Numbered from the stretch's first letter, positions 28,039 through 38,801 are shown. The stretch: DNA of 64,000 nt from Rheinheimera sp. 4Y26 (GCF_025245835.1 NZ_JAOBWS010000008.1:1-64000); one strand, 5' to 3'. Numbers and translations: made by a program. Notes: a model not told the origin generated them from the sequence alone.

Positions 28039-28067
28039 AAACCCCGACTTGTTCGGGGTTTGTATTT
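28039..28067 (+). terminator. Terminator after ftsH
   Basis: AAACCCCGA (28039-28047) and TCGGGGTTT (28053-28061) form a 9-bp stem with a five-base loop, then GTATTTTT. Confidence 0.85.
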
Positions 28068-28269
28068 TTCAGCTGGATAAAAAGTGGTGGGCTTGGGCGG
28101 TAACTGCAATTCGCAAACACAAGCCCTAACCAGACTGCTTTCACTTGCGAAGTTACTCCAAAGCCAGTGGTTTGCCGGGCGCATTTTAGTAAAGGCGCAG
28201 CAAACTTCTTATTACGCCTGTAAGGCCGAACTTATGTTTTGCCGTGAAATTGTATCAACGAGGTGTTTG

Positions 28270-29109
28270 ATGTTGTTGAGGTTACCCCGTAATCGACAAT
28301 TGTTGTTAGATAAATGCAAACTGATGGCCATTTTAAATGTCACGCCGGATTCATTTTCAGATGGTGGCAAATTTGTCGGCCATGATGCTGCGTTGCGTCA
28401 GGTTGAACAAATGCTTAAAGACGGCGCTGACATTATAGATATTGGCGGTGAGTCCACCCGTCCTGGTGCCGCAGAAGTGTCTATCAGTGAAGAGCTGGAT
28501 AGAGTTATTCCTGTGATCGAACTTGTCCGTCGTGAATTTGATACTGTCATTTCTATTGATACCTATAAAACTGCAGTGATGAAAGCGGCGATAGCTGCCG
28601 GTGCTGACATTATTAATGACGTGCGGGCGTTACAGGACGAAGGTGCGGTAGAAGTTGCTGTTCAGACTCAGGTGCCGGTTTGTCTGATGCATATGCGTGG
28701 TATGCCGGGTTCTATGCAACAACTGACAGACTATCAGCAGGTTACTGACGAAGTGCTGACTTTTTTAACAGAAAGAGCAAGTTTTTGTATAAAAGCCGGT
28801 ATAGCACCGGGTCAAATCATTCTGGATCCCGGTTTTGGATTTGCCAAAACGCTGGCGCAAAATTACCAGCTGCTGTCTGGGCTGAGTAAGTTTCAGCAGT
28901 CTGGTTTTGCCGTTCTGGCTGGTATGTCGCGTAAATCGATGATAGGCCAATTACTGAACAGGCCGGTATCAGAACGTTTGGCAGGCAGTATTGCCTGTGC
29001 CACAATAGCCGTCATGCATGGCGCGCGCATTATCCGCACGCATGACGTCAGAGAAACAGCCGATGCAATAGCCGTGGCTGAAGCGACAATGTCTGGAGAA
29101 TTAGAATGA
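28270..29109 (+). CDS. folP: Dihydropteroate synthase FolP
   Basis: The 280-residue enzyme condenses the dihydropterin pyrophosphate with p-aminobenzoate in folate synthesis and is the sulfonamide target. Signatures are [11 protein letters not shown] (23-33), [16 protein letters not shown] and [12 protein letters not shown] 28270 with GAGG upstream gives the normal length. The frame stays open for 62 more codons upstream to 28084, but that extension has no folate-enzyme features and is probably not translated as part of this protein. The four-base overlap with glmM indicates coupling. Confidence 0.95.
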   Translation: MLLRLPRNRQLLLDKCKLMAILNVTPDSFSDGGKFVGHDAALRQVEQMLKDGADIIDIGGESTRPGAAEVSISEELDRVIPVIELVRREFDTVISIDTYKTAVMKAAIAAGADIINDVRALQDEGAVEVAVQTQVPVCLMHMRGMPGSMQQLTDYQQVTDEVLTFLTERASFCIKAGIAPGQIILDPGFGFAKTLAQNYQLLSGLSKFQQSGFAVLAGMSRKSMIGQLLNRPVSERLAGSIACATIAVMHGARIIRTHDVRETADAIAVAEATMSGELE

Positions 29110-30440
29110 GCAGGAAGTATTTTGGTACCGATGGGGTGCGTGGCCGGGTGGGTGAGTTTCCTATTACCCCTGAATTTGCCATGAAATTAGGCTGGGCCGC
29201 TGGCCGTGTGTTATCACAACGTGGTACCCGTAAGGTGTTGATTGGTAAAGATACCCGTATTTCCGGTTATTTACTGGAAACCGCGTTGGAAGCAGGCCTC
29301 ATTGCTGCCGGTATCGATGTTCGGTTATTAGGCCCTATGCCAACGCCTGCAGTGTCTTATCTGACTCATACTTTCCGTGCCGAAGCAGGTATTGTCATTA
29401 GTGCTTCACACAATCCTTATTATGATAACGGCATTAAATTTTTCTCGGCCGATGGCTCGAAGTTAGACGATGACATTGAGCTGGCAATCGAAGCTGAACT
29501 CGAGCAGCCGATGGTGTGTGAGCCATCAGAAAAACTCGGTAAAGCGCAACGTATTGACGATGCTTCAGGTCGTTATATCGAATTTTGCAAAAGCCACTTG
29601 CCTAAACATATGTCGTTAAGTGGCTTTACCATAGTGCTGGATTGTGCCAATGGAGCTACTTATCACATTGCTCCTAATGTGTTTAAAGAGCTTGGCGCAG
29701 AAGTGCATACCATCGCCTGCAGCCCCAATGGTTTAAATATCAACGAAAAATGTGGTGCAACTCATACCGAAGCGCTGCAACAGGCTGTGGTTGACTTAAA
29801 GGCTGATCTGGGTATTGCCTATGACGGTGATGGTGACCGCGTGATGATGGTGGATCACACAGGCCGCCAGATTGATGGTGACGAAATTATTTATATGATT
29901 GCCCGTTCTGCCAAAGAGCGTGGTCGGTTACAGGGTGGTGTGGTTGGCACTTTAATGAGCAACATGGGCCTGGAGTTGGCACTTGCTGAGCTGGACATTC
30001 CCTTTGCCCGCAGCAAGGTAGGCGACCGTTATGTGATGGAGCTGCTGCAGGAAAAAGGCTGGCGTATTGGCGGCGAAAACTCAGGCCATGTGCTGAACCT
30101 TGATCACACAGGCACCGGTGACGGTATTATTGCATCGTTGCAGGTATTGGCTTCAATGATCGATACCAAATTATCACTGGCAGAACTCAGCCAGGGCATG
30201 ACCAAGTTGCCTCAGGTGCTGGTGAATGTGAAGTTTGAAAAAGGTACTGCGCCTTTAGAGAATTTACATGTCAAAGAAGTGATTGCGCAAGTAGAGCAAG
30301 AGTTATCCGGTCAGGGGCGTGTACTTATTCGTAAATCGGGTACAGAGCCGCTGATCCGTGTAATGGTTGAAGGAAGAGAACAACAGCAGGTACGGGAATA
30401 TGCCGAAAAAATTGCTGCTGCTGTGAAAATCGCGAGTTAG
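29106..30440 (+). CDS. glmM: Phosphoglucosamine mutase GlmM
   Basis: The 444-residue enzyme interconverts glucosamine-6-phosphate and glucosamine-1-phosphate for UDP-GlcNAc, hence peptidoglycan and LPS. The phosphoserine loop is ISASHNP, with Ser101 as the phosphorylated residue. The metal loop is DGDGDR, the sugar-binding segment is GGENSGH, and the phosphate-binding segment is [12 protein letters not shown]. It follows folP as in most gammaproteobacteria. Confidence 0.98.
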   Translation: MSRKYFGTDGVRGRVGEFPITPEFAMKLGWAAGRVLSQRGTRKVLIGKDTRISGYLLETALEAGLIAAGIDVRLLGPMPTPAVSYLTHTFRAEAGIVISASHNPYYDNGIKFFSADGSKLDDDIELAIEAELEQPMVCEPSEKLGKAQRIDDASGRYIEFCKSHLPKHMSLSGFTIVLDCANGATYHIAPNVFKELGAEVHTIACSPNGLNINEKCGATHTEALQQAVVDLKADLGIAYDGDGDRVMMVDHTGRQIDGDEIIYMIARSAKERGRLQGGVVGTLMSNMGLELALAELDIPFARSKVGDRYVMELLQEKGWRIGGENSGHVLNLDHTGTGDGIIASLQVLASMIDTKLSLAELSQGMTKLPQVLVNVKFEKGTAPLENLHVKEVIAQVEQELSGQGRVLIRKSGTEPLIRVMVEGREQQQVREYAEKIAAAVKIAS

Positions 30441-30506
30441 ATAAAGACTTTTGCTAAGCTGATACTGCGGCTGATTTTGCAGTTTCAGTCTGACAACACA
30501 GCAGAT

Positions 30507-30533
30507 AAAAAAAGCGCCAATGGCGCTTTTTTT
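30507..30533 (+). terminator. Terminator after folP-glmM
   Basis: Seven A, GCGCC, AAT, GGCGC, seven T: a short GC-rich stem with strong flanking runs. Its symmetry would let it work in both directions. Confidence 0.88.
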
Positions 30534-30601
30534 ATAAAGCATAGCTTGTGCCTCAGTGCCATGTTCGTTAATATCTCGCGCGCTAAAACACCGGAGCTCT
30601 C

Positions 30602-31345
30602 ATGACACAACGCAGACCATTAATTGCCGCTAATTGGAAGATGAATGGCAGTGTTGAACTGGTGGAACAAGCCAGTGCAAGCCTTAATAGTTTGGCGGTT
30701 TCAGCCGCTGAAATTCTGATCTGTCCGCCTGTAATATTTCTAAGTCAATTTCCGAAAAGCGACAAATATAAGCTGGGTGGTCAAAATGTCAGCAGTGAGC
30801 GCAGTGGAGCCTTCACAGGGGAGATCAGTGCTGATATGCTTCGCGCCGCTGGTGCTGAGTATGTGATTATTGGTCACTCTGAACGCCGTGCGCTTTTTGC
30901 AGAAACTGACGCTGTAGTTTTAGCAAAAACCAAGCAGGCAATTTCGGCGAAATTAACGCCAATTGTTTGTTTTGGCGAAACTTTAATCGAAAGACAGCAA
31001 GAAAAAACTATGCAGGTTCTTGCACAGCATTTGGATGCAGTGTATGCTGCGCACCCTGAATTGCTGAGGCATTCAGTCATCGCTTATGAGCCGGTTTGGG
31101 CCATAGGAACAGGTGAGACGGCGACGCCGGAACAGGCTCAGCAAGTGCATGCTTTTATCCGGTCTCACTTGAGCCAGTATGATAAAGAAGCGGCACTACA
31201 AGTAAGAATTATTTACGGTGGTAGCGTCAACGCAGAAAATTGCGCTGCCCTGTTCGCACAGCCTGATATAGACGGTGGTCTGGTCGGTGGTGCAAGTTTA
31301 AAACCTGCAGAATTTGCTGCAATTTGCCTAAGTGCACAGGATTAA
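30602..31345 (+). CDS. tpiA: Triosephosphate isomerase TpiA
   Basis: The 247-residue glycolytic enzyme interconverts dihydroxyacetone phosphate and glyceraldehyde-3-phosphate. Catalytic residues are visible: Asn11 and Lys13 in AANWKMNG, His92 in IIGHSERR, and Glu163 in AYEPVWAIGTG. The mobile loop follows the Glu motif. CCGGAG lies just before the ATG. tpiA between glmM and secG is the arrangement seen in Pseudomonas and relatives, not that of E. coli. Confidence 0.98.
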   Translation: MTQRRPLIAANWKMNGSVELVEQASASLNSLAVSAAEILICPPVIFLSQFPKSDKYKLGGQNVSSERSGAFTGEISADMLRAAGAEYVIIGHSERRALFAETDAVVLAKTKQAISAKLTPIVCFGETLIERQQEKTMQVLAQHLDAVYAAHPELLRHSVIAYEPVWAIGTGETATPEQAQQVHAFIRSHLSQYDKEAALQVRIIYGGSVNAENCAALFAQPDIDGGLVGGASLKPAEFAAICLSAQD

Positions 31346-31347
31346 CC

Positions 31348-31686
31348 ATGTACGAAATTGTAATTGTATTATACGTAATAGTTTCGCTGGCAATTATCGG
31401 TCTGGTGTTGATCCAGCACGGTAAAGGTGCAGATATGGGCGCTTCTTTTGGTGCCGGTGCGTCTGCAACTATTTTCGGTTCTTCAGGCACAGGTAACTTT
31501 TTGACAAAATCAACGTCAATTCTTGCGGTAGTGTTTTTTGCGTTGAGTCTGGTATTAGGTAATTACAATACCAGCCATATCGAGAAAAATTCTGAATTTG
31601 AAAATCTTACAGCTCCTGTTGTTGAAAAAGCACCGACTGCCGAAGAAAAGAAAGACACAACTAAAGATATTCCGGTTGGTAACTAA
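31348..31686 (+). CDS. secG: Preprotein translocase subunit SecG
   Basis: This is a 112-residue inner-membrane protein of the SecYEG channel. Two hydrophobic helices (about 2-22 and 53-73) surround the conserved LIQHGKGADMGASFGAG segment. The C-terminal tail (74-112) is charged and probably disordered. It starts two bases after the tpiA stop, so the two genes form an operon that reads on into the tRNA-Leu gene. Confidence 0.97.
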   Translation: MYEIVIVLYVIVSLAIIGLVLIQHGKGADMGASFGAGASATIFGSSGTGNFLTKSTSILAVVFFALSLVLGNYNTSHIEKNSEFENLTAPVVEKAPTAEEKKDTTKDIPVGN

Positions 31687-31719
31687 GTTAGCAACCACTG
31701 CAACGCAGCAACGTTTTTA

Positions 31720-31803
31720 GCCGAGATGGTGAAATTGGTATACACGCTACCTTGAGGTGGTAGTGCCCTAGGCATGCGGGTTCGAGTCCCGCTCTCGGCA
31801 CCA
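31720..31803 (+). tRNA. tRNA-Leu (anticodon GAG)
   Basis: The acceptor stem GCCGAGA pairs with TCTCGGC, A is the discriminator and CCA is encoded. The anticodon loop TTGAGGT sits within CTACC/GGTAG, giving anticodon GAG. The long variable arm (TGCCC TA GGCA) is that of a class II tRNA. It lies 33 bp after secG and is probably co-transcribed with it, as in E. coli. Confidence 0.96.
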
Positions 31804-31896
31804 TTCTTTCAACTGTTCCTTTGTATTTAGTCATTCGCAGCGAGTTAAAACACCGCTGCAAAAAGCAAACTAAGTCAGTGACAGTTAAAACAAATC

Positions 31897-31925
31897 TTGC
31901 GATACAGTGCTCAGCACTATATAAT
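31897..31925 (+). promoter_or_regulatory. Promoter of the tRNA-fMet-rimP-nusA-infB operon
   Basis: TTGCGA (31897-31902) and a perfect TATAAT (31920-31925) are separated by 17 bases. The tRNA begins 16 bases after the -10 box. Confidence 0.85.
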
Positions 31926-31941
31926 GCACGCCAGTTACGGA

Positions 31942-32018
<77 letters not shown>

Positions 32019-32161
32019 ACTTTTGAAAATCCTGTTTTGATGTGCTTAAGGCACAAGATAATTACAAAACAGCTTTGCGGCACTCAACTAAGAGTTAGTG
32101 CAAGATGTTTATCACATGACCGCAATCAATGGCGGAACTTCGATAAACAGACCAGATTTAT

Positions 32162-32189
32162 AAACAAGATTGGCGATATCTTGTTTTTT
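32162..32189 (+). terminator. First of three terminator-like hairpins between tRNA-fMet and rimP
   Basis: AAACAAGAT (32162-32170) and ATCTTGTTT (32178-32186) form a 9-bp stem with a seven-base loop; the T run extends to 32189. Confidence 0.65.
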
Positions 32190-32201
32190 CAGATTTAACT
32201 T

Positions 32202-32225
32202 CGCCCCGTTCTTCGGGGCGTTTTT
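32202..32225 (+). terminator. Second terminator between tRNA-fMet and rimP
   Basis: CGCCCCG (32202-32208) and CGGGGCG (32214-32220) form a 7-bp all-GC stem followed by five T. This is the strongest of the three. Confidence 0.85.
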
Positions 32226-32255
32226 ATATCTGAAGTATTGATGTACTAAAATTCT

Positions 32256-32275
32256 GGGCTATATGCCCTTTTTTT
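32256..32275 (+). terminator. Third, weak terminator-like hairpin before rimP
   Basis: GGGC, TATAT, GCCC followed by seven T, seven bases before the rimP Shine-Dalgarno. The stem is only 4 bp. The same bases could also be the -10 region (TATATG, 32260-32265) of a promoter with TTGATG (32238-32243) as its -35, so the call is uncertain. Confidence 0.4.
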
Positions 32276-32291
32276 ATTTCTGGAGGTCTCT

Positions 32292-32747
32292 TTGACTAAA
32301 CAAGAACAGCGCTTAACCGAGCTGTTAGGTCCAACAGTAGAAGCTGCGGGCTTTGAGTTGTTGGGCTGCGAGTTCGTGCCTGCTGGGCGTCATTCCACTC
32401 TGCGGCTTTTTATTGATCATCCGGACGGAGTGACAGTTGATCACTGTGCGCTGGTCAGTCGTGAAGTGGGCGCCATCCTTGATGTTGAAGACCCAATCCC
32501 TAACGAATACAACCTCGAAGTTTCTTCTCCTGGTCTGGACCGTCCGTTATTTACACCTGCTCATTTTGCCAAAGTTGTTGGTCAGAAAGTGGAAGTAAAG
32601 CTGGCGATCCCACAGGACGGCCGCCGTCGTTTTAAAGGGCAGCTGCTGGAAATTGTCGATGACATGCTGGTAATTGAAGTGGATGGCAAACCTTATCGTT
32701 TGCTTATGGATAACGTAGATAAAGCAAACGTAGTTCCGGTTTTTTAA
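32292..32747 (+). CDS. rimP: Ribosome maturation factor RimP
   Basis: The 151-residue protein is needed for 30S assembly. It shows the family pattern: N-terminal alpha/beta domain (GFELLGCEFVPAGRHSTLRLFID), DVEDPIPNEYNLEVSSPGLDRPL in the middle, and an SH3-like C-terminal domain. The start is TTG 32292, with GGAGG five bases before it; no ATG is in a suitable place. It is the first protein gene of the nusA operon. Confidence 0.95.
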   Translation: MTKQEQRLTELLGPTVEAAGFELLGCEFVPAGRHSTLRLFIDHPDGVTVDHCALVSREVGAILDVEDPIPNEYNLEVSSPGLDRPLFTPAHFAKVVGQKVEVKLAIPQDGRRRFKGQLLEIVDDMLVIEVDGKPYRLLMDNVDKANVVPVF

Positions 32748-32776
32748 GTTAACCGGCTCTTAGTGAGGCAGAAAAC

Positions 32777-34273
32777 ATGGCAAAAGAAATTTTATTAGTA
32801 GTTGATGCGGTCTCGAACGAAAAGTCAGTGCCGCGTGAAAAGATTTTCCAGGCATTAGAATATGCACTGGCCGCCGCTACCAAAAAGAAAAATGAAAGCG
32901 ACATCGAAGTTCGTGTTTCTATCGACCGTAAAACCGGTGCTTATGAGACTTTCCGGCGCTGGCTGGTGGTTGCTGATGACCATGTGATGGAGCATCCAAC
33001 CCGCGAAATGACTTTGTCAGCAGCACAATATGACGAGCCAGGTCTGCAAATCGGCGATTATGTTGAAGAGCAAATTGAATCTGTAGTATTTGACCGTATT
33101 ACCACTCAGATGGCCAAGCAGGTCATTGTGCAAAAAGTTCGTGAAGCTGAACGTTCACAAGTGGTTGAAGCTTATATCGATCAGGTTGGTGAGCTGGTAA
33201 CAGGTGTGGTGAAAAAAGTAAACCGTGACAGCGTTATTGTGGATCTAGGCAACAATGCTGAAGCCATGCTGGCCCGTGAAGAGATGATCCCACGCGAAAC
33301 TTTCCGTCCGGGTGACCGTATCCGCGCTTTATTATATGCAGTCAATCCGGAAGCACGTGGTGCTCAACTGTTTTTAAGCCGCACCCGTCCTGAGATGCTG
33401 ATTGAGTTGTTCCGCATTGAAGTGCCGGAAATCGGCGAAGAAATGATTGAAATTCGTGGTGCTGCCCGCGACCCGGGTTCACGTGCCAAAATTGCCGTGA
33501 AGACCAACGACCGTCGTATCGACCCGGTTGGTGCCTGTGTGGGTATGCGTGGTTCAAGGGTACAGGCCGTTTCCGGTGAATTAGGTGGCGAGCGTGTAGA
33601 TATTGTGCTGTACGACGACAATCCGGCTCAGTTTGTGATTAATGCGATGGCTCCGGCTGAAGTGGCTTCTATCATCGTAGATGAAGAACGTCATGCGATG
33701 GATATCGCCGTTGAAGATGCCAACTTGCCAATGGCGATTGGCCGTGCCGGTCAGAACGTGCGTTTAGCCAGCCAGTTAACGGCGTGGGAGCTGAACGTGA
33801 TGTCAGTGTCTGATATGAAGAAAAAACACCAGGAAGAAAATTCCAAAGTGCTTGAGCTCTTTATGTCGTCACTGGAAATCGATGAAGATTTTGCCGGTAT
33901 TCTGGTTGATGAAGGTTTCTCGTCGCTGGAAGAAATCGCTTATGTACCTGTCAGTGAATTACTGGCAATTGACGGTCTGGACGAAGACACAGTTGAAGAG
34001 CTGCGTAAACGTGCCAAGGCTGTATTGACCACTCGTGCGCTGGCCAGTGAAGAATCACTGGAAGGTGCAACACCGAGTGAAGCGCTGTTGAACCTGCCTG
34101 GTTTAGAAACGCACACCGCCTACGTGCTGGCAAGCAAAGGTGTGGTGACGCTCGACGATCTGGCTGAATTAGGTGTCGATGATTTGCTCGAAATTGAAAA
34201 AATGAACGAAGAAAAAGCTGCCGCGCTGATTATGGCTGCACGCAATATTGTTTGGTTTAGCGAAGAAAACTGA
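32777..34273 (+). CDS. nusA: Transcription termination/antitermination protein NusA
   Basis: The 498-residue protein binds RNA polymerase and nascent RNA to modulate pausing, termination and rRNA antitermination. Domains in order: N-terminal polymerase-binding domain (1-about 125), S1 domain ([21 protein letters not shown] onward), KH1 and KH2 ([12 protein letters not shown] and [12 protein letters not shown]), then two acidic C-terminal repeats (about 365-425 and 440-498), the proteobacterial form. Length is close to E. coli NusA (495). The hairpins before rimP would be natural sites for its own feedback control. Confidence 0.98.
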   Translation: MAKEILLVVDAVSNEKSVPREKIFQALEYALAAATKKKNESDIEVRVSIDRKTGAYETFRRWLVVADDHVMEHPTREMTLSAAQYDEPGLQIGDYVEEQIESVVFDRITTQMAKQVIVQKVREAERSQVVEAYIDQVGELVTGVVKKVNRDSVIVDLGNNAEAMLAREEMIPRETFRPGDRIRALLYAVNPEARGAQLFLSRTRPEMLIELFRIEVPEIGEEMIEIRGAARDPGSRAKIAVKTNDRRIDPVGACVGMRGSRVQAVSGELGGERVDIVLYDDNPAQFVINAMAPAEVASIIVDEERHAMDIAVEDANLPMAIGRAGQNVRLASQLTAWELNVMSVSDMKKKHQEENSKVLELFMSSLEIDEDFAGILVDEGFSSLEEIAYVPVSELLAIDGLDEDTVEELRKRAKAVLTTRALASEESLEGATPSEALLNLPGLETHTAYVLASKGVVTLDDLAELGVDDLLEIEKMNEEKAAALIMAARNIVWFSEEN

Positions 34274-34297
34274 TAGGTCAACGGAGGTAACATTGAC

Positions 34298-36970
34298 ATG
34301 GCAGAAGTAACGATTGAAAAACTAGCCAGTGATGTGGGAACGACTGTTGATCGGTTAGTCCAACAATTTGCTGATGCAGGCATCTCGAAAAAAGCCGGTC
34401 AGGTGGTTTCAGAAGAAGAGAAAAAGTCTTTACTGGAACATCTGAGTAAACAACATGGTGGTGCCAGCACTGAACCATCGCGTTTAACTTTAAAACGCAA
34501 AGAAACTACAACCCTGAGTGTCAGCGGTGGCGCAGGCCGTAACCGTGAAATTCAGGTGCAGGTATTAAAGCAAAAAACTTACGTTAAACGTCCTCTGGTG
34601 GATGACGCTGCGGCGCAGGCAGCTGAAGAAGCCCGCTTAGCTGAAGAAGCTAAAAAAGCGGAAGAAGCACGTCAGGCTGCGGAAAAAGCGGCTGCAGAAC
34701 GTAAAGCCAAAGAAGAAGCCGATAAAAAGGCTGAAGCTGAACGTAAAGCATTAGAAGCGAAAAAACAGGCGGAAGCCCGTGCTCAATTGCTCAAAGATGA
34801 TCCGGAAGAAGCGGCCCGTCGCCAGGCTAAAGAAGATGCCAAACGTGAGGCGGACCGCATTATTGCTCAGCAAGATGCTGAACGTCTGCGTAAGCTGGAA
34901 TTAGAAGCACAACGTCAGGCAGAAGAAGCCCGTAAACTGGCTGAAGAAAACGCTGAACGTTGGGCGAAAGAAGAAAAATCACCGGTTGAAATTGGTGATT
35001 ACCACCTGACGTCTAACGTTTATGCCAAACAGGCAGAAGACGAAGTTGACGCGCGCGATGAGCGTGGCGGCCGCCGTCATGGCAAAAAAGCCCCTGTTGG
35101 CAAAGCCAAGAAAAAAGATGATGACGATAAAGACGCATTTAACCGCGCCAATCGCCATAAGAAAAAGAAAACGCCAACCAGCATGCAGCACGGTTTTAAT
35201 AAACCAGCCCAGCCTGTTGAACGTGAAGTAAAAATTGGTGAAACCATCACTGTGGCTGAACTCGCCGCTAAAATGGCAGTAAAAGCATCAGAAGTGATTA
35301 AAGTGATGATGAAGATGGGCGCTATGGCGACTATCAACCAGGTGATTGATCAGGAAACTGCGGCCATTGTCTGTGAAGAAATGGGCCACAAATTTACCCT
35401 GACCAAAGAAAACGAGCTGGAAGAAGCAGTGATGTCTGACCGTGAAGGTCAGGGTGAACTGGAGCCGCGTGCACCAGTTGTGACTGTGATGGGCCACGTT
35501 GACCATGGTAAAACTTCAACACTGGATTATATCCGTAAAGCCAAAGTTGCGGCCGGCGAAGCCGGTGGTATTACCCAGCATATCGGTGCTTACCACGTTG
35601 AAACTGAACGCGGTATGGTTACTTTCCTCGACACCCCAGGTCACGCCGCCTTTACCTCAATGCGTGCCCGTGGTGCTAAGGCCACAGATATCGTTGTGCT
35701 GGTGGTTGCTGCTGACGATGGTGTGATGCCACAAACCAAAGAAGCCATTCAGCACGCAAAAGCGGCTGGTGTACCTTTAGTGGTTGCAGTGAACAAAATG
35801 GATAAACCGGATGCAGATCCGGATCGTGTTCGTAACGAATTATCCCAGTACGATGTTATTTCGGAAGAATGGGGTGGTGACACTCAATTTGTGCCAATTT
35901 CTGCCAAAACCGGTATGGGTATCGACGATTTACTCGAAGCCATTCTGAACCAGGCTGAACTGCTTGAATTAAAAGCAGTGAAAAAAGGTCTGGCTCGTGG
36001 TGTTGTAATCGAATCCCGTCTGGACAAAGGCCGTGGTCCTGTTGCTTCTATCCTGGTGCAGGAAGGTACTCTGCAACAAGGCGAAATTGTGCTTTGTGGT
36101 TTTGAATACGGCCGTGTTCGTGCAATGCGCGATGAAAACGGTAAAGAAGTAAAATCAGCCGGTCCTTCTATTCCGGTAGAGATTTTAGGTTTATCTGGTG
36201 TGCCACAAGCTGGTGATGAAGTCACAGTGGTGAAAGACGAGCGTAAAGCCCGTGAAGTTGCCCTGTATCGTCAAGGCAAGTTCCGTGATGTGAAACTGGC
36301 CCGTCAGCAAAAAGCCAACCTGGAAAACATGTTTGCCAACATGACAGACGGTGATGTGTCTGAACTGAACATCGTCCTGAAAGCTGACGTACAGGGTTCA
36401 GTGGAAGCCATCAGCGAGTCACTGCAGAAACTGTCGACCGACGAAGTGAAAGTGAAGATTGTAGGCAGTGGTGTTGGTGGTATTACCGAAACCGACGTGA
36501 CACTGGCAGCAGCTTCATCCGCTATCGTCATCGGCTTTAACGTTCGTGCCGATGCTTCTGCCCGCAAACTGGTGGAAGAAGAAGGTCTGGACTTACGTTA
36601 TTACAGCATCATTTATGAGCTGATTGACGAAGTAAAAGCGGCGATGACAGGTATGCTGGCACCAGAGTTTAAACAGCAGATCATCGGTCTGGCTCAGGTT
36701 CGTGATGTGTTCCGCTCACCGAAGTTCGGCGCTGTTGCCGGCTGTATGGTTACCGAAGGTGTGGTTAAACGTAATGCGCCAATCCGCGTACTGCGTGACA
36801 ACGTGGTGATCTACGAAGGTGAACTGGAATCACTGCGTCGCTTCAAAGACGACGTATCTGAAGTCCGTAACGGTTTCGAGTGTGGTATCGGTGTGAAGAA
36901 CTACAACGACGTCCGTGAAGGCGACCAGATTGAAGTGTTTGAAGTGATTCAGGTTGTGCGTACACTGTAA
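34298..36970 (+). CDS. infB: Translation initiation factor IF-2
   Basis: The 890-residue GTPase places fMet-tRNA on the 30S subunit. An N-terminal IF2_N domain (1-about 55) is followed by a long Ala/Glu/Lys-rich helical region (about 100-225), a second IF2_N domain (about 312-362) and the G domain with GHVDHGKT (399-406), DTPGH and NKMD, then domains II-IV. Length matches E. coli IF-2 alpha (890). Shorter isoforms from internal starts, as in E. coli, cannot be judged from sequence alone. Confidence 0.99.
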   Translation: MAEVTIEKLASDVGTTVDRLVQQFADAGISKKAGQVVSEEEKKSLLEHLSKQHGGASTEPSRLTLKRKETTTLSVSGGAGRNREIQVQVLKQKTYVKRPLVDDAAAQAAEEARLAEEAKKAEEARQAAEKAAAERKAKEEADKKAEAERKALEAKKQAEARAQLLKDDPEEAARRQAKEDAKREADRIIAQQDAERLRKLELEAQRQAEEARKLAEENAERWAKEEKSPVEIGDYHLTSNVYAKQAEDEVDARDERGGRRHGKKAPVGKAKKKDDDDKDAFNRANRHKKKKTPTSMQHGFNKPAQPVEREVKIGETITVAELAAKMAVKASEVIKVMMKMGAMATINQVIDQETAAIVCEEMGHKFTLTKENELEEAVMSDREGQGELEPRAPVVTVMGHVDHGKTSTLDYIRKAKVAAGEAGGITQHIGAYHVETERGMVTFLDTPGHAAFTSMRARGAKATDIVVLVVAADDGVMPQTKEAIQHAKAAGVPLVVAVNKMDKPDADPDRVRNELSQYDVISEEWGGDTQFVPISAKTGMGIDDLLEAILNQAELLELKAVKKGLARGVVIESRLDKGRGPVASILVQEGTLQQGEIVLCGFEYGRVRAMRDENGKEVKSAGPSIPVEILGLSGVPQAGDEVTVVKDERKAREVALYRQGKFRDVKLARQQKANLENMFANMTDGDVSELNIVLKADVQGSVEAISESLQKLSTDEVKVKIVGSGVGGITETDVTLAAASSAIVIGFNVRADASARKLVEEEGLDLRYYSIIYELIDEVKAAMTGMLAPEFKQQIIGLAQVRDVFRSPKFGAVAGCMVTEGVVKRNAPIRVLRDNVVIYEGELESLRRFKDDVSEVRNGFECGIGVKNYNDVREGDQIEVFEVIQVVRTL

Positions 36971-37051
36971 CGCAAGTGCCTGATTAAACACTGTAAATAT
37001 TAAAGCAGGGGCCGGGTGCCCCTGTTTGTTTCTATTGAAGCAGGACATTTT

Positions 37052-37480
37052 ATGGCTAAAGAGTTCAGCCGGGTTGACCGGTTATCCCAACAGATGCAGC
37101 AGGAAATTGCCGTGATACTGCAGCGCGAAATTAAAGACCCGCGCCTGCACAGCATGATCACAGTGTCAGCGGTGGACGTATCGCGCGATTTATCTCACTG
37201 CAAAATTCATGTGACTTTTTTAGGCCTGGCGCCGGAAAAAGTTCAGGAAAACCTGAATATTTTAAATGACGCTTCGGGTTTTATCCGCAGTTTAATCGCC
37301 AAGCGTATTCAGGCGCGTATTGTGCCGACCATCCGTTTTTATTTTGATAAGTCGCTGGATGAAGGCATCCGCATGGCAAATCTGGTAGAAACTGTGCGCA
37401 AGTCGGACGAGAAAAAACGTCTTGATGCAGGTCAGGAATTAGACACGCCAGCGGCCAAACACGCAGACGAAGAAGAATAA
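37052..37480 (+). CDS. rbfA: Ribosome-binding factor RbfA
   Basis: The 142-residue factor acts late in 16S processing and 30S assembly. The KH-type fold is recognisable in RVDRLSQQMQQEIAVILQREIKDPRL, SAVDVSRDLSHCKIHVTFLG and VPTIRFYFDKSLDEG. ATG 37052 is chosen because AGGA precedes it and it gives the family N-terminus MAKEFSR; the frame opens 12 codons earlier. truB begins four bases after its stop. Confidence 0.97.
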   Translation: MAKEFSRVDRLSQQMQQEIAVILQREIKDPRLHSMITVSAVDVSRDLSHCKIHVTFLGLAPEKVQENLNILNDASGFIRSLIAKRIQARIVPTIRFYFDKSLDEGIRMANLVETVRKSDEKKRLDAGQELDTPAAKHADEEE

Positions 37481-37484
37481 GCCA

Positions 37485-38423
37485 ATGGCACGTCGTCCCG
37501 TGAATGGCATTTTGTTACTGGATAAGCCATTAGAAGTGTCCAGTAACGGTATTTTGCAGCGCATCCGCTGGTTGTATCAGGCGGAAAAAGCCGGCCACAC
37601 CGGCGCGCTGGATCCGTTAGCTTCAGGTTTATTGCCGATTTGTTTTGGTGAGGCCACCAAGTTTTGTCAGTTTTTATTGGATACCGACAAAACCTACGAA
37701 GTAACAGCCAGATTTGGCGTTCGTACCGACACCAGCGATGCGGCCGGCGAAGTGATCAGCCAAAAGCCAATTGCTTTTAGCCAGAGCGAACTTGAGGCGG
37801 CTGTAGTGCGGGCGCGCGGGCCACAACTTCAGGTGCCCACCATGTATTCGGCGCTGAAGTATCAGGGCCAGCCGCTGTATAAATACGCCCGTCAGGGTAT
37901 TACTGTGCCGCGTGAAGCCAGACCAATAGAGATTTTTAAATTTGATTTATTGTCTTTTGATGGTCAGGACGCCCGTTTTGTCGTGCATTGCAGTAAAGGC
38001 ACTTATATCCGCACTCTGATCGACGATTTAGGTGAAACTTTAGGTTGTGGTGCTTATGTCACGGCGCTGCGCCGTATTCACGTCGGGCCTTTTAACGCCA
38101 GCCAGATGCGTACTGAAGCTGATTTAGTGCCGCTGAATGAGCGTCAGGACTGGGCTGGTCTTGACGCTTTGTTATTGCCGATGGACCAGGCCCTGCTTGG
38201 CCTGCCAGAGCTTATCATCACGCCCATACAGCATCAGCGACTGGTTCATGGCCAGACAGTTGTGCTGAGCGATACTGAATTTGATAGCCTGCAAGCTGCG
38301 GCTACCCTTGATGCGGTAAAACTTTACACCCAAACCGGTCAGTTTATTGGTATTGGCGCTGTGGCAGAGCAGGTGTTATCTGTGCGCAGGCTGCTGAACA
38401 CCAGTCAGTTTCAGCTCAGCTGA
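37485..38423 (+). CDS. truB: tRNA pseudouridine-55 synthase TruB
   Basis: The 312-residue enzyme makes pseudouridine 55 in the T-loop of tRNAs. Motif II GHTGALDPLASGLL carries the catalytic Asp43. GILLLDKPLEVSSN near the start and the KGTYIRTLIDDLGETLGCGAY block are typical. The C-terminal extension beyond about residue 250 is the usual PUA-like domain. It sits between rbfA and rpsO as in E. coli. Confidence 0.97.
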   Translation: MARRPVNGILLLDKPLEVSSNGILQRIRWLYQAEKAGHTGALDPLASGLLPICFGEATKFCQFLLDTDKTYEVTARFGVRTDTSDAAGEVISQKPIAFSQSELEAAVVRARGPQLQVPTMYSALKYQGQPLYKYARQGITVPREARPIEIFKFDLLSFDGQDARFVVHCSKGTYIRTLIDDLGETLGCGAYVTALRRIHVGPFNASQMRTEADLVPLNERQDWAGLDALLLPMDQALLGLPELIITPIQHQRLVHGQTVVLSDTEFDSLQAAATLDAVKLYTQTGQFIGIGAVAEQVLSVRRLLNTSQFQLS

Positions 38424-38431
38424 AATATAGG

Positions 38432-38459
38432 TTGTAATCAATGGCGGGCATGCTAGAAT
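38432..38459 (+). promoter_or_regulatory. Promoter of rpsO
   Basis: TTGTAA (38432-38437) and TAGAAT (38454-38459) are separated by 16 bases, about 70 bp before the rpsO start, leaving a leader long enough for the translational autocontrol known for S15. Confidence 0.6.
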
Positions 38460-38531
38460 GCGCGCTGTTTTTTGGCTGTATGCTGGATTAGTGCCTGGCT
38501 GCAGCAACATTCAATAATCCTGGAGGATTTT

Positions 38532-38801
38532 ATGTCACTAACTACTGCTGAAAAAGCAAAAATTCTGGCCGATTTCGGCGTTGTTGCTAACGACACTGGC
38601 TCACCAGAAGTACAGGTAGCTCTGTTAACTGCTTCTATCAACAAACTGCAACCACACTTCGCTGATCACAAGCATGACTTCCACTCACGTCGTGGTCTGC
38701 TGCGTATGGTTTCTCAGCGTCGTAAGCTGCTGGACTATTTAAAGCGTAAAGACCAGGCTCGTTACGCTACTCTGATCGAGCGTTTAGGTCTGCGTCGTTA
38801 A
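38532..38801 (+). CDS. rpsO: 30S ribosomal protein S15
   Basis: The 89-residue protein is one of the primary binders of 16S rRNA. GDVVAN-type variation aside, the family core [22 protein letters not shown] and [24 protein letters not shown] is intact and the length equals E. coli S15. GGAGG precedes ATG 38532. It has its own promoter and terminator inside the larger cluster. Confidence 0.99.
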   Translation: MSLTTAEKAKILADFGVVANDTGSPEVQVALLTASINKLQPHFADHKHDFHSRRGLLRMVSQRRKLLDYLKRKDQARYATLIERLGLRR

